In this document: piece after piece, positions 47,608 to 56,340 of the stretch
Layout: each line of letters opens with the position of its first letter
Numbering within the stretch: position 1 is the stretch's first letter
Origin: Burkholderia sp. SRS-W-2-2016
GTDB lineage: Bacteria; Pseudomonadota; Gammaproteobacteria; Burkholderiales; Burkholderiaceae
Assembly (NCBI RefSeq): GCF_001931485.1
Contig: NZ_MSDV01000001.1
Coordinates: 1 to 64,000, forward strand
DNA length: 64,000 nt
Reading direction: 5' to 3'
Notes under the pieces: generated by a model
What the model was told of the DNA's origin: nothing
The model's input: only the letters and a program-made list of their open reading frames with translations
The model's database searches: none
Position numbers and translations under genes: made by a program

Positions 47608-49233
47608 TCACGCCGCGGTCTGATTAGCCTCGATGTCAGATGGGGATGACCCGCTCGGAGTGAGGTCTGCAAAGATTGCTGCGGTCCGGGAAATCTGTCG
47701 CTTCGAGACCGGATTGATGACCTCGTCGGGAGCCGCAAGCGGATGTCGTAGAAAATGTTGTGTGATGACTTTGTGCAGGTCTGGTAAATCCCTCACGGTG
47801 TCTTCAATCTCGGGAGCGAGGAGCACCTTGATTGCGTACCGTTTGGGGTCTACGCTGGCCTGCATCGCTTTAATCTTTGCATCCGCCTCTGGTGTCAGCT
47901 CCCCGGTGAGCCATAGCTCGAAAGTCAATGCGAGGTTCCTGAATTCCGGGTTATCGAGCGTTTGGCTTCGAACGGATGGGATGCGCTTGTTCAGCCACGC
48001 CTCGACGTCGGAATCCGAAAGCAGACGCCCCGGCAGCAGGCCCTTGCACTCGATAAACCGAATCTGTTGACCAGGCACGACTACTCTGACGTCGACTTCC
48101 GCAACGTCCTTTCCATCCTGTCGGTAAATCTTGTTCATGGTGATGTTGGCGCCGGCAACCGTCCTTCTCATCACATCTGCGATTACAAATTCGAAGAGCG
48201 CTCCGCGAAGAGTCCCAGCTGCGCCTTCAATTTTGCCGAGCTTCTCGAACAACTGGGTGAACTTCTCAGGTTCGACCGCTTGGGTAGCTGCCTGCGTCAG
48301 CGTCGCACTAAGCTCCATCAAGGCCCGCGCGACGTCGGTGCCGAAGAGGGATTCGGTTGTTGCCGGTACCACGCCCTCACGCCGGATTGCATCCAGCGCC
48401 TCAAGGGTGTACCGATGCGCGACGAAGAACTGCATCGTTCGAACGCCGCGCACCTGCCGCAGCGACCTGCATTTATAGATGAATGGCGAGAGGTCGTTAA
48501 GGTCAACCTCATCTTTAAGCAACACATCGAGTACGATGAATCCGGGCTTGGGGCGGCCGGATTTGTTCCAGGTGGCCAGCGCGCTTATATAGGAAGGCGC
48601 GGTCATATCCCACTCGAACACGGAAACGATAGGCCGTGCTGCAGCCAGACCACCTCGAAGTTTGAAGCTATTGAAGCTCCCGAGCCCAAGCTTCGCCGCC
48701 CATTCCTGAACCGACTGAAGAAGGACAGTCTCCGCTATCAGCCGCGCCCTGATGGGGGGCAGCAGTTCATCGAGATACGGGGCGTTCTTAGCGAAGGCGA
48801 AACATTGCCCCAACCCGGGCACCTCGATAGTCTCAAAGAGGCCGATGTCGACGAGGTTCTGCCAGACACGTTCGAACGGGATTTGACGCGGACCACCCGA
48901 GATGCCGGCGGCCGAAGCGAGATGGACCATCGGCATCAGCCCGCCGCGCGCTTTAAGCGCTCGTATGACCCGGGAATATGCGCCATTGCCCTCTTCAAAC
49001 GCTTGAGCTAGCCGGGCCCAAAATCTATCGCTGCCGTATTGGCTGGCCGCATACAGAAATCTTGCGCGACGTGCGAAGGGGATAGTCAGTGCGCGTACCT
49101 CCGCGCTTCGGCGCTCGATTTTCTTCCGTGCTGCCGCCGGTGTGATGCCAAGCCAGCTCGCGAGGCCAAGTGCAACGCCCCCACTGAGCTGGGGGCCTTC
49201 TTTCACCAAGAAGTCGTGCAAGTCGTCGGTCAT
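47608..49233 (-). CDS. Hypothetical protein with C-terminal PD-(D/E)xK nuclease-like motif
   Basis: 541 residues, no membrane segment. The N-terminal half is helical and may contain winged-helix modules (for example LMPMVHLASAAGISGGPRQIPFERVWQNLVDIGLFE at about residues 100-135). From about residue 345 a nuclease-like pattern appears: GTLRGALFEFVIADVM (first acidic residue), DVAEVDVRVVVPG (central Asp), and IRFIECKG (E-x-K), all with correct order and spacing for a PD-(D/E)xK enzyme. Function unknown, but a DNA-cleaving or DNA-repair enzyme with a DNA-binding front half fits. It is transcribed toward the 371-residue gene. Confidence 0.65.
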   Translation of the reverse strand: MTDDLHDFLVKEGPQLSGGVALGLASWLGITPAAARKKIERRSAEVRALTIPFARRARFLYAASQYGSDRFWARLAQAFEEGNGAYSRVIRALKARGGLMPMVHLASAAGISGGPRQIPFERVWQNLVDIGLFETIEVPGLGQCFAFAKNAPYLDELLPPIRARLIAETVLLQSVQEWAAKLGLGSFNSFKLRGGLAAARPIVSVFEWDMTAPSYISALATWNKSGRPKPGFIVLDVLLKDEVDLNDLSPFIYKCRSLRQVRGVRTMQFFVAHRYTLEALDAIRREGVVPATTESLFGTDVARALMELSATLTQAATQAVEPEKFTQLFEKLGKIEGAAGTLRGALFEFVIADVMRRTVAGANITMNKIYRQDGKDVAEVDVRVVVPGQQIRFIECKGLLPGRLLSDSDVEAWLNKRIPSVRSQTLDNPEFRNLALTFELWLTGELTPEADAKIKAMQASVDPKRYAIKVLLAPEIEDTVRDLPDLHKVITQHFLRHPLAAPDEVINPVSKRQISRTAAIFADLTPSGSSPSDIEANQTAA

Positions 49234-49642
49234 GCTCGGAGTGTCCCTGTCACACAGCGCTATTTATAATTGTAGGACCATGTGACTGTGTCGCGCAAAT
49301 TTTACTTTAGGCCGCAAGAAAACCGTTTAAAAACAAATGCATACAACATTGGAAAATTTCGTGCTTGGCTGGCACCGCTGTCACAGTCACGAAAATGCGA
49401 GATTGTTCAGCTCTTCAAAGCGCGTTTGGGCGGGACGGCGAGGGACGCATTTTCGAACTCCAGCCAGGAACTTTAGATTCAAATCGCATATTTCGTCACC
49501 TCCCAGCCGCACGGAATGCGTTCTGCACAGCTCGCGACGAGCGGTTCAATATCACGGCGCGGCCCTTCTAATCAGAGATGCGTATCGATGATGCTGCATA
49601 CGCTGGTTATAATGGGTCAACTAAAAAGCGCCGCCCTTAGAC
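49234..49642. other. AT-rich intergenic region with possible gene remnants
   Basis: About 410 bp between divergent genes. The first 110 bp are AT-rich and should hold both promoters. Two overlapping plus-strand frames of 68-84 codons (49337-49591 and 49365-49571) exist without ribosome sites and resemble nothing recognised. A GCTCC-TTCG-GGAGC tetraloop hairpin lies at 49682-49695, just inside the next gene as called. Confidence 0.35.
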
Positions 49643-50749
49643 GTGAGAGACCTAAAATCGACCGGGTCGCAATCCCCGCTGGCTCCTTCGGGAGCTAAAT
49701 CTCCGAACCCGCTTTTTTCACCACAGCGTGAGACGGCGGGGGCGGTGACCGCGGACCGATTCAGCTATCAGTATGACTGGGCGCTGCATGAGTTCCTTGA
49801 ACTCCACCATCGAGGTGAGGCGAGCATTGTCTTCGTCGAGCTACATGAGGACGTGGTTTTCGGGACATCATTAGATGCAGAGGAAACCAGTTTTATCTTC
49901 TGTCAGGTCAAGGCCGGTGGAAAGAGCGGATACAGTTCACAGGCTTTAATTAAGCGGTCGGGAGCCAAGAACTCTATTCTCGGCAAAATGCTGTCCAGTA
50001 TCGCGGTGAAGGATATTGCCGAGCGCGTTCAAAAATTGGGCTTAGTGGCGACTCGTGGTTTTTCGCTTAAGTTGAAGACCTCCGGATTTCGCCTGGAAGA
50101 GATACCTTTCAGCGAACTCGAAGAAAAGACCGCCACCGTTATCCGCGAGTCTTTGCAGACAGAGCTGAACACTAGCGTTCCTCTCGAGAAGCTGCATTTC
50201 CGCGAACCCTCGCTCGACACGCGTTCCACGCGCCACGCTGTCATAGGTCTAATCTCCGACCTGCTCACTGAGCGCAATCCAAACCAGCACAGCAACAGCA
50301 CTCAGATATATGTCGTGCTCACCGACGAGTTACGGCGCAAGGGTGAGATTGCTTGGGACTATTCCGACTGGGACCAGCTTGTCATGCGGAAGGGCCTAAC
50401 GGCCAACCGCGTTGAAGCACTCTTCGCGCAATACTCGTCGACGGCGTCTACCGACGAACTCATCAACGACTTTGATTCACAGGTCCGCGAGCTGGGATTT
50501 CTGACGCGTGACGTAAAAAGGCTTCGGGAGCGCGCTCGTACCTACTTGCTCAACACGCTGGCCGGAGGAGCGCTGGTTCAGGTGCGAGTCCGAGACTCAA
50601 TACGCGAGCACCTGTCGACGCTCGAAGCGGTACTGTGCCGACAGACGCTGGAGAGCCTGGTCAACAGCTGCGCGCCTGTCGTCACCGAGCATCTCAGAGA
50701 CCGGGAGAGCCGCGCCGCCGCCTACATAATCGAGTATCTCAGGTCATAG
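49643..50749 (+). CDS. DUF4297 (Cap4-type) double-strand DNA endonuclease, defence effector
   Basis: 368 residues from a GTG at 49643. A second GTG at 49745, behind GGCGGGGGCG, would remove a Ser/Pro-rich leader and starts right at the domain. The nuclease domain is recognisable as FSYQYDWALHEFLELHHRG, then ELHEDVVFG and the Q-x-K motif FIFCQVKAGG, the pattern of DUF4297/Cap4 enzymes. The C-terminal half (STDELINDFDSQVRELGFLTRD..) is helical and probably binds the partner. The next gene, 56 bp on, encodes a Rad50-like ATPase. Together they match the LmuA/LmuB layout of Lamassu or ABC-three-component systems, where the ATPase senses aberrant DNA and unleashes the nuclease. Confidence 0.8.
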   Translation: MRDLKSTGSQSPLAPSGAKSPNPLFSPQRETAGAVTADRFSYQYDWALHEFLELHHRGEASIVFVELHEDVVFGTSLDAEETSFIFCQVKAGGKSGYSSQALIKRSGAKNSILGKMLSSIAVKDIAERVQKLGLVATRGFSLKLKTSGFRLEEIPFSELEEKTATVIRESLQTELNTSVPLEKLHFREPSLDTRSTRHAVIGLISDLLTERNPNQHSNSTQIYVVLTDELRRKGEIAWDYSDWDQLVMRKGLTANRVEALFAQYSSTASTDELINDFDSQVRELGFLTRDVKRLRERARTYLLNTLAGGALVQVRVRDSIREHLSTLEAVLCRQTLESLVNSCAPVVTEHLRDRESRAAAYIIEYLRS

Positions 50750-50805
50750 TGATATGGGATTACCCAACTACAAACTGCTCGTAAGAAATTTGCGTACGAA
50801 AGCCC

Positions 50806-52506
50806 ATGAGCGCATTGATATTCAGGACCCTCTACGTACAGTCGACTACCCAAAAGCTCGCCGGACGATTCGGGTTCGAAGCCGGCTTAAACCTGATAAC
50901 AGGCGCGGATAACTCTATCGGCAAATCTACGCTCGCACGCCTACCGCTATGGACGCTAGGGTGCGATATGGCATTCGACACGGACTGGAAGAATTTCGAT
51001 GTTCGTGCGCTGCTGAAGTTCGAGCTCGGCGGGCGTGAACACTACGTAACTCGGCACCGCGATGAGTGGCGGATACGAGCGGACGATGGTTTGTGGACGT
51101 CCTACGAGGTGGGCAGCGACGAGTTCGAGAAGAAGTTCGCCTCGTTGGTCGGGTTTGGCGCGAAGTTGCCGCGGAGGAAGGAACCGTGGATTCACGAAGT
51201 GCCCTCGCCGGAGCACTACTTCGTGGCTTTCTACGTTGACCAAATGCGCGGGTGGGTCGAGCCGCTGAACAGTTTCGAGATTTACAAATACGAGAACTGG
51301 AAGGGTACGGTTCTATCGTTTCACGTCGGGTATCGCTCGGCCGAATATTTCAATCTCGATGCCGAGATTGCGAAGGGCAAACAGGCCGTTCTCGATGACG
51401 CGGACCTAATTGACCGCTATACGAAGGCTGTGGACGTCTTGGATTTGTTTGCTCCCGAGGAAGAGCTTCCGACAACCGACGTAGAGCTCGATTCGGCGAT
51501 TGCAGACATCCAGGGGACGATGGTTGCGGTCAAGCGACGAGAGCAAAGAGCGTTGGCGGTCCTCCGAGCGAAGCAGGAGGAGCTCGAGATTACAAAGGTC
51601 CAGATTGGCATAGCGAAGGCAGCTGTTGAAGCGCTTGAGAAAGACTACGACTACGCGAATGACCAGTTGGAATCCGACGTGCTTATTTGCCCCCTTTGCG
51701 CAACGAGGCACGACAATACTCTCCTTGAGCGCGCCTCCCTTCTGCAGGACCGGGCCGACGCGGAGCATCAGGTCCAGGAATTGACCGAACGGCAGTCCAA
51801 AATCGAAGCGGTTGTGAACACGACACTCCGCCGGTTGGACACCGTTCGAGAAGACTTGTCCAAATTGAATCGGCGGTTCAAACGGCTAGATAGGGACGTC
51901 ACGCTCAAGAGCATTCTGGAGTCGATGGGGACGGATTCCGTGCGCCGAAGAGCAACGTCTGAGACGAATGAAGCAAGAAAGCGCCAACGCGATTACAACA
52001 AGCGGTTGTACACCCAGCGCCAGGAGCTCGCAGAGCTGGTCGATGAAGACCGCGATGAAACTATCAACCGCTATTTCCGCAGTGAACTTCGCGAGTTGTG
52101 CCGCGTTCTCCGCATCAAACCCGGCTTCGACATTGAGACGGCAACGCCGCTGGACTTCCGAAAGTTGGTGGCGGTAGGCGGCGGCGCTGACAGCACCCGG
52201 ATGCGACTCGTTTACTACCTTGCGCTGCATCGAGTCATCCAGCACTACAAGACAGAGGTTCTTGCACCGCTTGTTCTCGACACCCCGAACCAGCAAGACC
52301 AAGGCGTGTTGAACTACAGTGGCGTGGCGGCGGAATTGAAACGACGTGCGACGGACCAGACTCAGTTCATCATTTGCGCCACACGACATCACGCGATGTC
52401 CCAGCTCGAGCAGGACTCGCACGTAATCGAGCTGGATGAGGCGCAGCTTCTGTCAAAGGAAGCTTTCGACCGTTACGAGCATCGTTTCAACGACTGGTTT
52501 GCGTGA
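50806..52506 (+). CDS. Rad50/SMC-like ATPase with zinc hook (Lamassu/ABC-3C type sensor)
   Basis: 566 residues. Walker A GADNSIGKS is at residues 33-41. A coiled-coil arm (about residues 195-430) is broken at its middle by a zinc hook CPLC (residues 295-298). The ABC signature region is degenerate (ADSTRMRLVYYLALHRV, about 465-480), followed by Walker B LAPLVLDTPNQQDQG (about 486-500) and a D-loop/H-loop-like ATRHH. Short arms compared with true Rad50 (over 1000 residues) fit defence SMC proteins. It pairs with the upstream DUF4297 nuclease. No third (LmuC/middle-component) gene is seen between or after them. Confidence 0.82.
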   Translation: MSALIFRTLYVQSTTQKLAGRFGFEAGLNLITGADNSIGKSTLARLPLWTLGCDMAFDTDWKNFDVRALLKFELGGREHYVTRHRDEWRIRADDGLWTSYEVGSDEFEKKFASLVGFGAKLPRRKEPWIHEVPSPEHYFVAFYVDQMRGWVEPLNSFEIYKYENWKGTVLSFHVGYRSAEYFNLDAEIAKGKQAVLDDADLIDRYTKAVDVLDLFAPEEELPTTDVELDSAIADIQGTMVAVKRREQRALAVLRAKQEELEITKVQIGIAKAAVEALEKDYDYANDQLESDVLICPLCATRHDNTLLERASLLQDRADAEHQVQELTERQSKIEAVVNTTLRRLDTVREDLSKLNRRFKRLDRDVTLKSILESMGTDSVRRRATSETNEARKRQRDYNKRLYTQRQELAELVDEDRDETINRYFRSELRELCRVLRIKPGFDIETATPLDFRKLVAVGGGADSTRMRLVYYLALHRVIQHYKTEVLAPLVLDTPNQQDQGVLNYSGVAAELKRRATDQTQFIICATRHHAMSQLEQDSHVIELDEAQLLSKEAFDRYEHRFNDWFA

Positions 52507-52520
52507 ACTGTTGACGAAAA

Positions 52521-52552
52521 CGCTCGGCAAGCACTGAACGCCTTGCCGAGCG
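52521..52552. terminator. Hairpin between convergent genes
   Basis: A perfect 11-bp stem CGCTCGGCAAG / CTTGCCGAGCG with a 10-nt loop. On the minus strand it is followed by TTTT, on the plus strand by no T-run, so it serves the minus-strand transcript better. It lies just past the SMC gene stop. Confidence 0.55.
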
Positions 52553-53002
52553 GGAGTAGCGGCCGGCGGCGGCTTGGGCCGTAAACGTTTCTATTTCTAG
52601 GCCGCCCCGCTTGGCATGAAGGTCATTCTCTTGCCAACTTGCTTCCTGGATTGGACGTTAGAAGCGCTTACGAGCCCGCTAACTCTGACAACGTAACACT
52701 TTGCTGCGAGGAAGCGGAAACGTTTCTAATTCCAATTACCATCTCCTGCTGAGTTGCATTAAATTTAGTTTCAGGTGGTCGATTTAGGTTTGTTACGAGA
52801 GTTTTTCGTCCCGCTACGCTTTGCCTGACAAGGCGTAACTGGAATCGTTGTCTAAGGGGCGCTTGAGCTTTTTCTGACCCTTTTGCCATTGCCTTGTCGA
52901 TTTCGTAAATTGCACCGGAGCGACGTGCTGTCAGACACGGTGGCGCGCTGCGATTGCGTTCGCAACGCGCTGAGCCTGTTGTCAGTGGCCGCTAGGCCGT
53001 GA
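52553..53002. other. Intergenic, possible small frame
   Basis: 450 bp between convergent genes. A 73-codon minus-strand frame (52668-52889) has a start behind GACAAGGCA but no recognisable family and is not called. Low-GC patches suggest foreign DNA. No RNA gene or repeat was identified. Confidence 0.3.
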
Positions 53003-55339
53003 CTACGGCGGGCTCTTGCCTGCAGAGGTGGGTGCATCGTGATTGATTGTCGTAGTAGCGACAGCTTGCTTCACGATGTCGTCCTGGTGATTGCTCCAAA
53101 AATTCGAGTAAAGAGCACTTCCAGTTTGGTAAACGCCGGCGACGCCCATAGTCCATCCGAACGTCAGAACCGCGCACACGCGACGAAGCCACGTCGTCTC
53201 TTTCACCGCAGGGCGCTTGGCAGCCGTGAATTTTACGATACCGGCCGTTCCGCCTATTCCGAGTGCCAAGCCGACCCCGACCGCACGCAGGGGCGTGAAC
53301 AAAAGCAACGCAAACGCCCCAAAAATCAACGAAGCCCCAATAAATGGAAGCAACACGCAAAAGAGGAAGTATTTTTGCGCTTTCGTTGCAAGCTCCTTCT
53401 GCTCGTTCGCGCGCCGGGCGGCCTCTTCAAGCTGAATACGCGATTGCCGCTCTTGCTCCAACTCACGGCGAAGGGCTTCCGCGTTTCGCTTCTGTACCGC
53501 CATCTCTGCCTTGTGCTTGGTAGAGATTTCCTGACGCGCGAGTCGTTCAGCCTCGCTCGAGCGCGACGCCGAGTCCAGCTGCTGGACCAGCGCGTCCTTG
53601 CGCGTGCGTTCCTCGGACAATTCGTTCTCAAGCTTCTTCGACTTCTCGACCGTATCGCGATGAATCGACAGAAGCTCATCCCGGACGATGGCGGTCTGCT
53701 CCGCGTCGCTGGGGCTCTCGCGGAAACGAGTACGAACTGCGTCGTTCAGTAGCAAGGTATGGATTTCGTCCGCCGTGAAGTCACCGACCGCTTCGATACG
53801 CGACAGCCGGTTTATGATGGCAAGGCTGACATCCTCGGTTTCGCTGTCGAATTCGCGGAACAGCAGCGGCAGCTTGAGACTGCCGAACAAGGCCTTTTCG
53901 AACTGAGCCGAGCGCGGCATCCAGAACTGCGCAAACTGGATAAAGGTGCTCGGGTCTACGCACACGGGAACCCAACCCGAATTGCCCTTGCCTTTATACG
54001 CATCGAAGCCGACAAGGCGACGGTCGAGCGTAACGAACCATTCCTTGGCATCGAGCGGCGACGACAGCTGCAAGTCGCGCTGGCGCTGAATGCAATGCCA
54101 GATGTAGATGTCGTGGAATATCGCTTCGTACGATTTCCGCCGCGTTTCCGGAAGGCGCTCCTCGAACTTCTGGTTATCGAGCACGTCGTCGATAACCTCT
54201 TGGTCTTGTCGACCAATGAGCAGGCGTCGGTCGATGACCTCAATGCCTCGCTTCTTGAGAATGGCGGACAGATTGGAGAGGTACGGCGCGAAGTAATCCT
54301 TCGGACTGAGCGGCGTGCTAGTCCTCGACACGGCCTCGAGATACTTTGCGTGCACGCCGGACAGGTTCGAACGCAAAGCGGCTTGAGCCAGATGACGCGG
54401 GTAGACTTGAGAGCCCATCGACTGGGCAGCGTGCGAGAGCACTCGCGTCGCTTCCTCAATCGTCTCCGGAAACACGAAGAGCTTTATCTTGACCGGCGCG
54501 CGCGGGTCGTCGCGCAGAGCCAGGAGTCCTTCGACGCCGTCGTTCTCCTCGTTCTCGTGCAATCCGAGAACTGAGAACAGCGTGTTCGTATCCATGAAGA
54601 GACGAAGCGAACTATGAGTGTTCCTCTTCTTGTCAAGCGCTTCGACCGTCGCAGTGTCCAAGCTCACGGCCGCAATAAAGAATGAGGCAGCGACGCGTTT
54701 GAGGATGAACTGGCGGACATCCTTCGCGGATGGATTCAGGAATTCGACCACGGTCCGGAAGACATCTTCCCGTGTTTCCGTCGGCAAGGCGTCTAGCAAC
54801 GGCTGCAAGTCCTCGCGGGTGCTCAGCGGCGCCGCACCGGAGAGAAGATTCAGCGTGTTCGCTCCGGCTTCGCGGATGAGCGGCATCAGGAACAGCTCAA
54901 GGAACATTTCCCACACACGCTCGCCGTCGAGCCCGCCAGGACAGCGTTGAAGTGCGGCGATGAAAGCGCTTTTGGTCGCTTCCTCTTCCGCCTCGGTCGC
55001 CGCAATTGCCGACTGAATCTCGTTCAGTGCCGACTCGCGAACCCGGAAAACTCCTTTGGGATGCTCAATCAACTGGTGCTGCGAGGAGAGCAACTCGATG
55101 GCCTTGATGACCGAGCCCAAGCCGAAGTCATAAGCTGCCTGCAATCTCACCGCATCGTGGATTTCTTGGCGAGATAAGCCCTGGGTCGAGCGGCAGAGTA
55201 TAGCGAGTACGATTTTGCTGAGAGTCTTTCGAACCCAGCCGCTCTCGTTCAATTCGACAAAGTGAACCAGTGAAATCAGTTCTTTGGTGAGCTTTACTTG
55301 TTCGGTCATTTCTCGAAAATTCTTCGTCGCATGCTCCAT
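53003..55339 (-). CDS. PIN-domain nuclease / coiled-coil / membrane-anchored protein
   Basis: 778 residues. About 1-140: helical, with a winged-helix-like start (QGLSRQEIHDAVRLQAAYDFGLGSVIKAIELL). About 245-440: a PIN-like ribonuclease fold with acidic residues in order, Asp in LRLFMDTNTLFSVLG, Glu in FVFPETIEEATRVL, Asp in IFHDIYIWHCIQ and Asp in WFVTLDRRLVGFD. About 560-655: a charged coiled coil (KSKKLENELSEERTRKDAL, then EAERLARQEISTKHKAEMAVQ). About 655-705 and 725-745: membrane helices (YFLFCVLLPFIGASLIFG). A membrane-tethered RNase suggests an infection-triggered effector, but this is inference. It is monocistronic. The ATG is at 55339. Confidence 0.7.
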   Translation of the reverse strand: MEHATKNFREMTEQVKLTKELISLVHFVELNESGWVRKTLSKIVLAILCRSTQGLSRQEIHDAVRLQAAYDFGLGSVIKAIELLSSQHQLIEHPKGVFRVRESALNEIQSAIAATEAEEEATKSAFIAALQRCPGGLDGERVWEMFLELFLMPLIREAGANTLNLLSGAAPLSTREDLQPLLDALPTETREDVFRTVVEFLNPSAKDVRQFILKRVAASFFIAAVSLDTATVEALDKKRNTHSSLRLFMDTNTLFSVLGLHENEENDGVEGLLALRDDPRAPVKIKLFVFPETIEEATRVLSHAAQSMGSQVYPRHLAQAALRSNLSGVHAKYLEAVSRTSTPLSPKDYFAPYLSNLSAILKKRGIEVIDRRLLIGRQDQEVIDDVLDNQKFEERLPETRRKSYEAIFHDIYIWHCIQRQRDLQLSSPLDAKEWFVTLDRRLVGFDAYKGKGNSGWVPVCVDPSTFIQFAQFWMPRSAQFEKALFGSLKLPLLFREFDSETEDVSLAIINRLSRIEAVGDFTADEIHTLLLNDAVRTRFRESPSDAEQTAIVRDELLSIHRDTVEKSKKLENELSEERTRKDALVQQLDSASRSSEAERLARQEISTKHKAEMAVQKRNAEALRRELEQERQSRIQLEEAARRANEQKELATKAQKYFLFCVLLPFIGASLIFGAFALLLFTPLRAVGVGLALGIGGTAGIVKFTAAKRPAVKETTWLRRVCAVLTFGWTMGVAGVYQTGSALYSNFWSNHQDDIVKQAVATTTINHDAPTSAGKSPP

Positions 55340-55626
55340 ACGCCGCTCTCAGTGTGAAGCGTGATGACATTGACGACTCTTATTTTTAATCAAAACCTTA
55401 CCGCTCAATTCTAACCCTACCGGACCAACCCCTATGACAATTTCTTACGTGCCGCGCTGCATTAGCTTGGCTTGCCCTGAACGCGCCATGGTGCCTTCAG
55501 CGTCTCCCAGTTTCTACCTTCTGACTGCAGGAATAAAGGCTCGCAATCTCAGCGACGTTCGTGCGCACTGAAGGCCCGTACGTAGCCGAACACTGGCAGG
55601 CTGGCTTGTGCGACTACGCTGCCTTT

Positions 55627-56337
55627 CTATATCTCGTCCTCAAACACCGCCCTCTCCAATGCTTCATGTTCACGCCGCCATGCCGGCATCACCCGGGCAA
55701 CCAGGTTCCAGAAGGCCCGGGTGTGATTCTTCTCGATGGTATGGCAAAGCTCGTGGACGATGACATAGTCCTGCACGCTGCGGGCTAGCTCCATCACCCT
55801 AGGATGGAACTGCAACACGTTCGCAGCGTCGCAGCTCGCCCATCGGCTTTGAAAATGCCGGATGCATGCCCCTGCGGCTTTCAGCCCTGTCGCGCGCTCC
55901 CAATGACGGACCCGTGGCAGCAGTTTTTCTTCCGCCCGCTCGCGGTAAAAGCCTTCCAACAGTGGTGCCACGGCTTCGGGCGAGATAGTCCTGCCCGAGG
56001 GACACCCCACCACGAAGCGCGAAGCGGTGAATGCCAGCTGTGGCGTCGTCAGAGTAGGCATCTGCCGGACCTCCGTGAAGTAGCTGCGTCCACAATACCT
56101 GAGCCGGCTACCGGTCACGATGAGGTCTTCGAGTTGCGGCTTGTTCACCAGCGCCAATTTCTCACGTATCCACCGGGCGCGCCGCCGCACAAGCGCCTCC
56201 TGCTCCGATACATCCACCCACGGTCCGCGCAACAACACGGGGCGGTCACGCTCGACCGTCACATAGTGGCGCTTCAGCCCTGCGTCTGGCCGAAACTGCC
56301 ACTCGATGGTGGTCTCTCCGTAATGCAAGCGCGGCAT
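55627..56337 (-). CDS. YgjP/SprT-like zinc metallopeptidase associated with type I RM
   Basis: 236 residues of the M48/DUF45 (YgjP-like) family. Zinc motif HELCHTIEKNH (HExxH variant with the third His after five residues) is at about 190-200, preceded by FQSRWASCDAANVLQFHPRVM, a family hallmark. The start lies 3 bp after the hsdR stop, so it is co-translated as the last gene of the restriction operon. Such genes are often found next to hsdR; whether the enzyme processes HsdR or another partner is unknown. Confidence 0.85.
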   Translation of the reverse strand: MPRLHYGETTIEWQFRPDAGLKRHYVTVERDRPVLLRGPWVDVSEQEALVRRRARWIREKLALVNKPQLEDLIVTGSRLRYCGRSYFTEVRQMPTLTTPQLAFTASRFVVGCPSGRTISPEAVAPLLEGFYRERAEEKLLPRVRHWERATGLKAAGACIRHFQSRWASCDAANVLQFHPRVMELARSVQDYVIVHELCHTIEKNHTRAFWNLVARVMPAWRREHEALERAVFEDEI

Positions 56338-56340
56338 AGC

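Noticed and set aside
50755..50912. 52-codon frame between the DUF4297 and SMC genes as a possible third component
   Set aside because: It overlaps the SMC start in another frame, is Arg-rich, and lacks a ribosome-binding site.
52668..52889. 73-codon minus-strand frame between convergent genes
   Set aside because: No recognisable family or domain and a weak ribosome site; could be chance in low-GC DNA.
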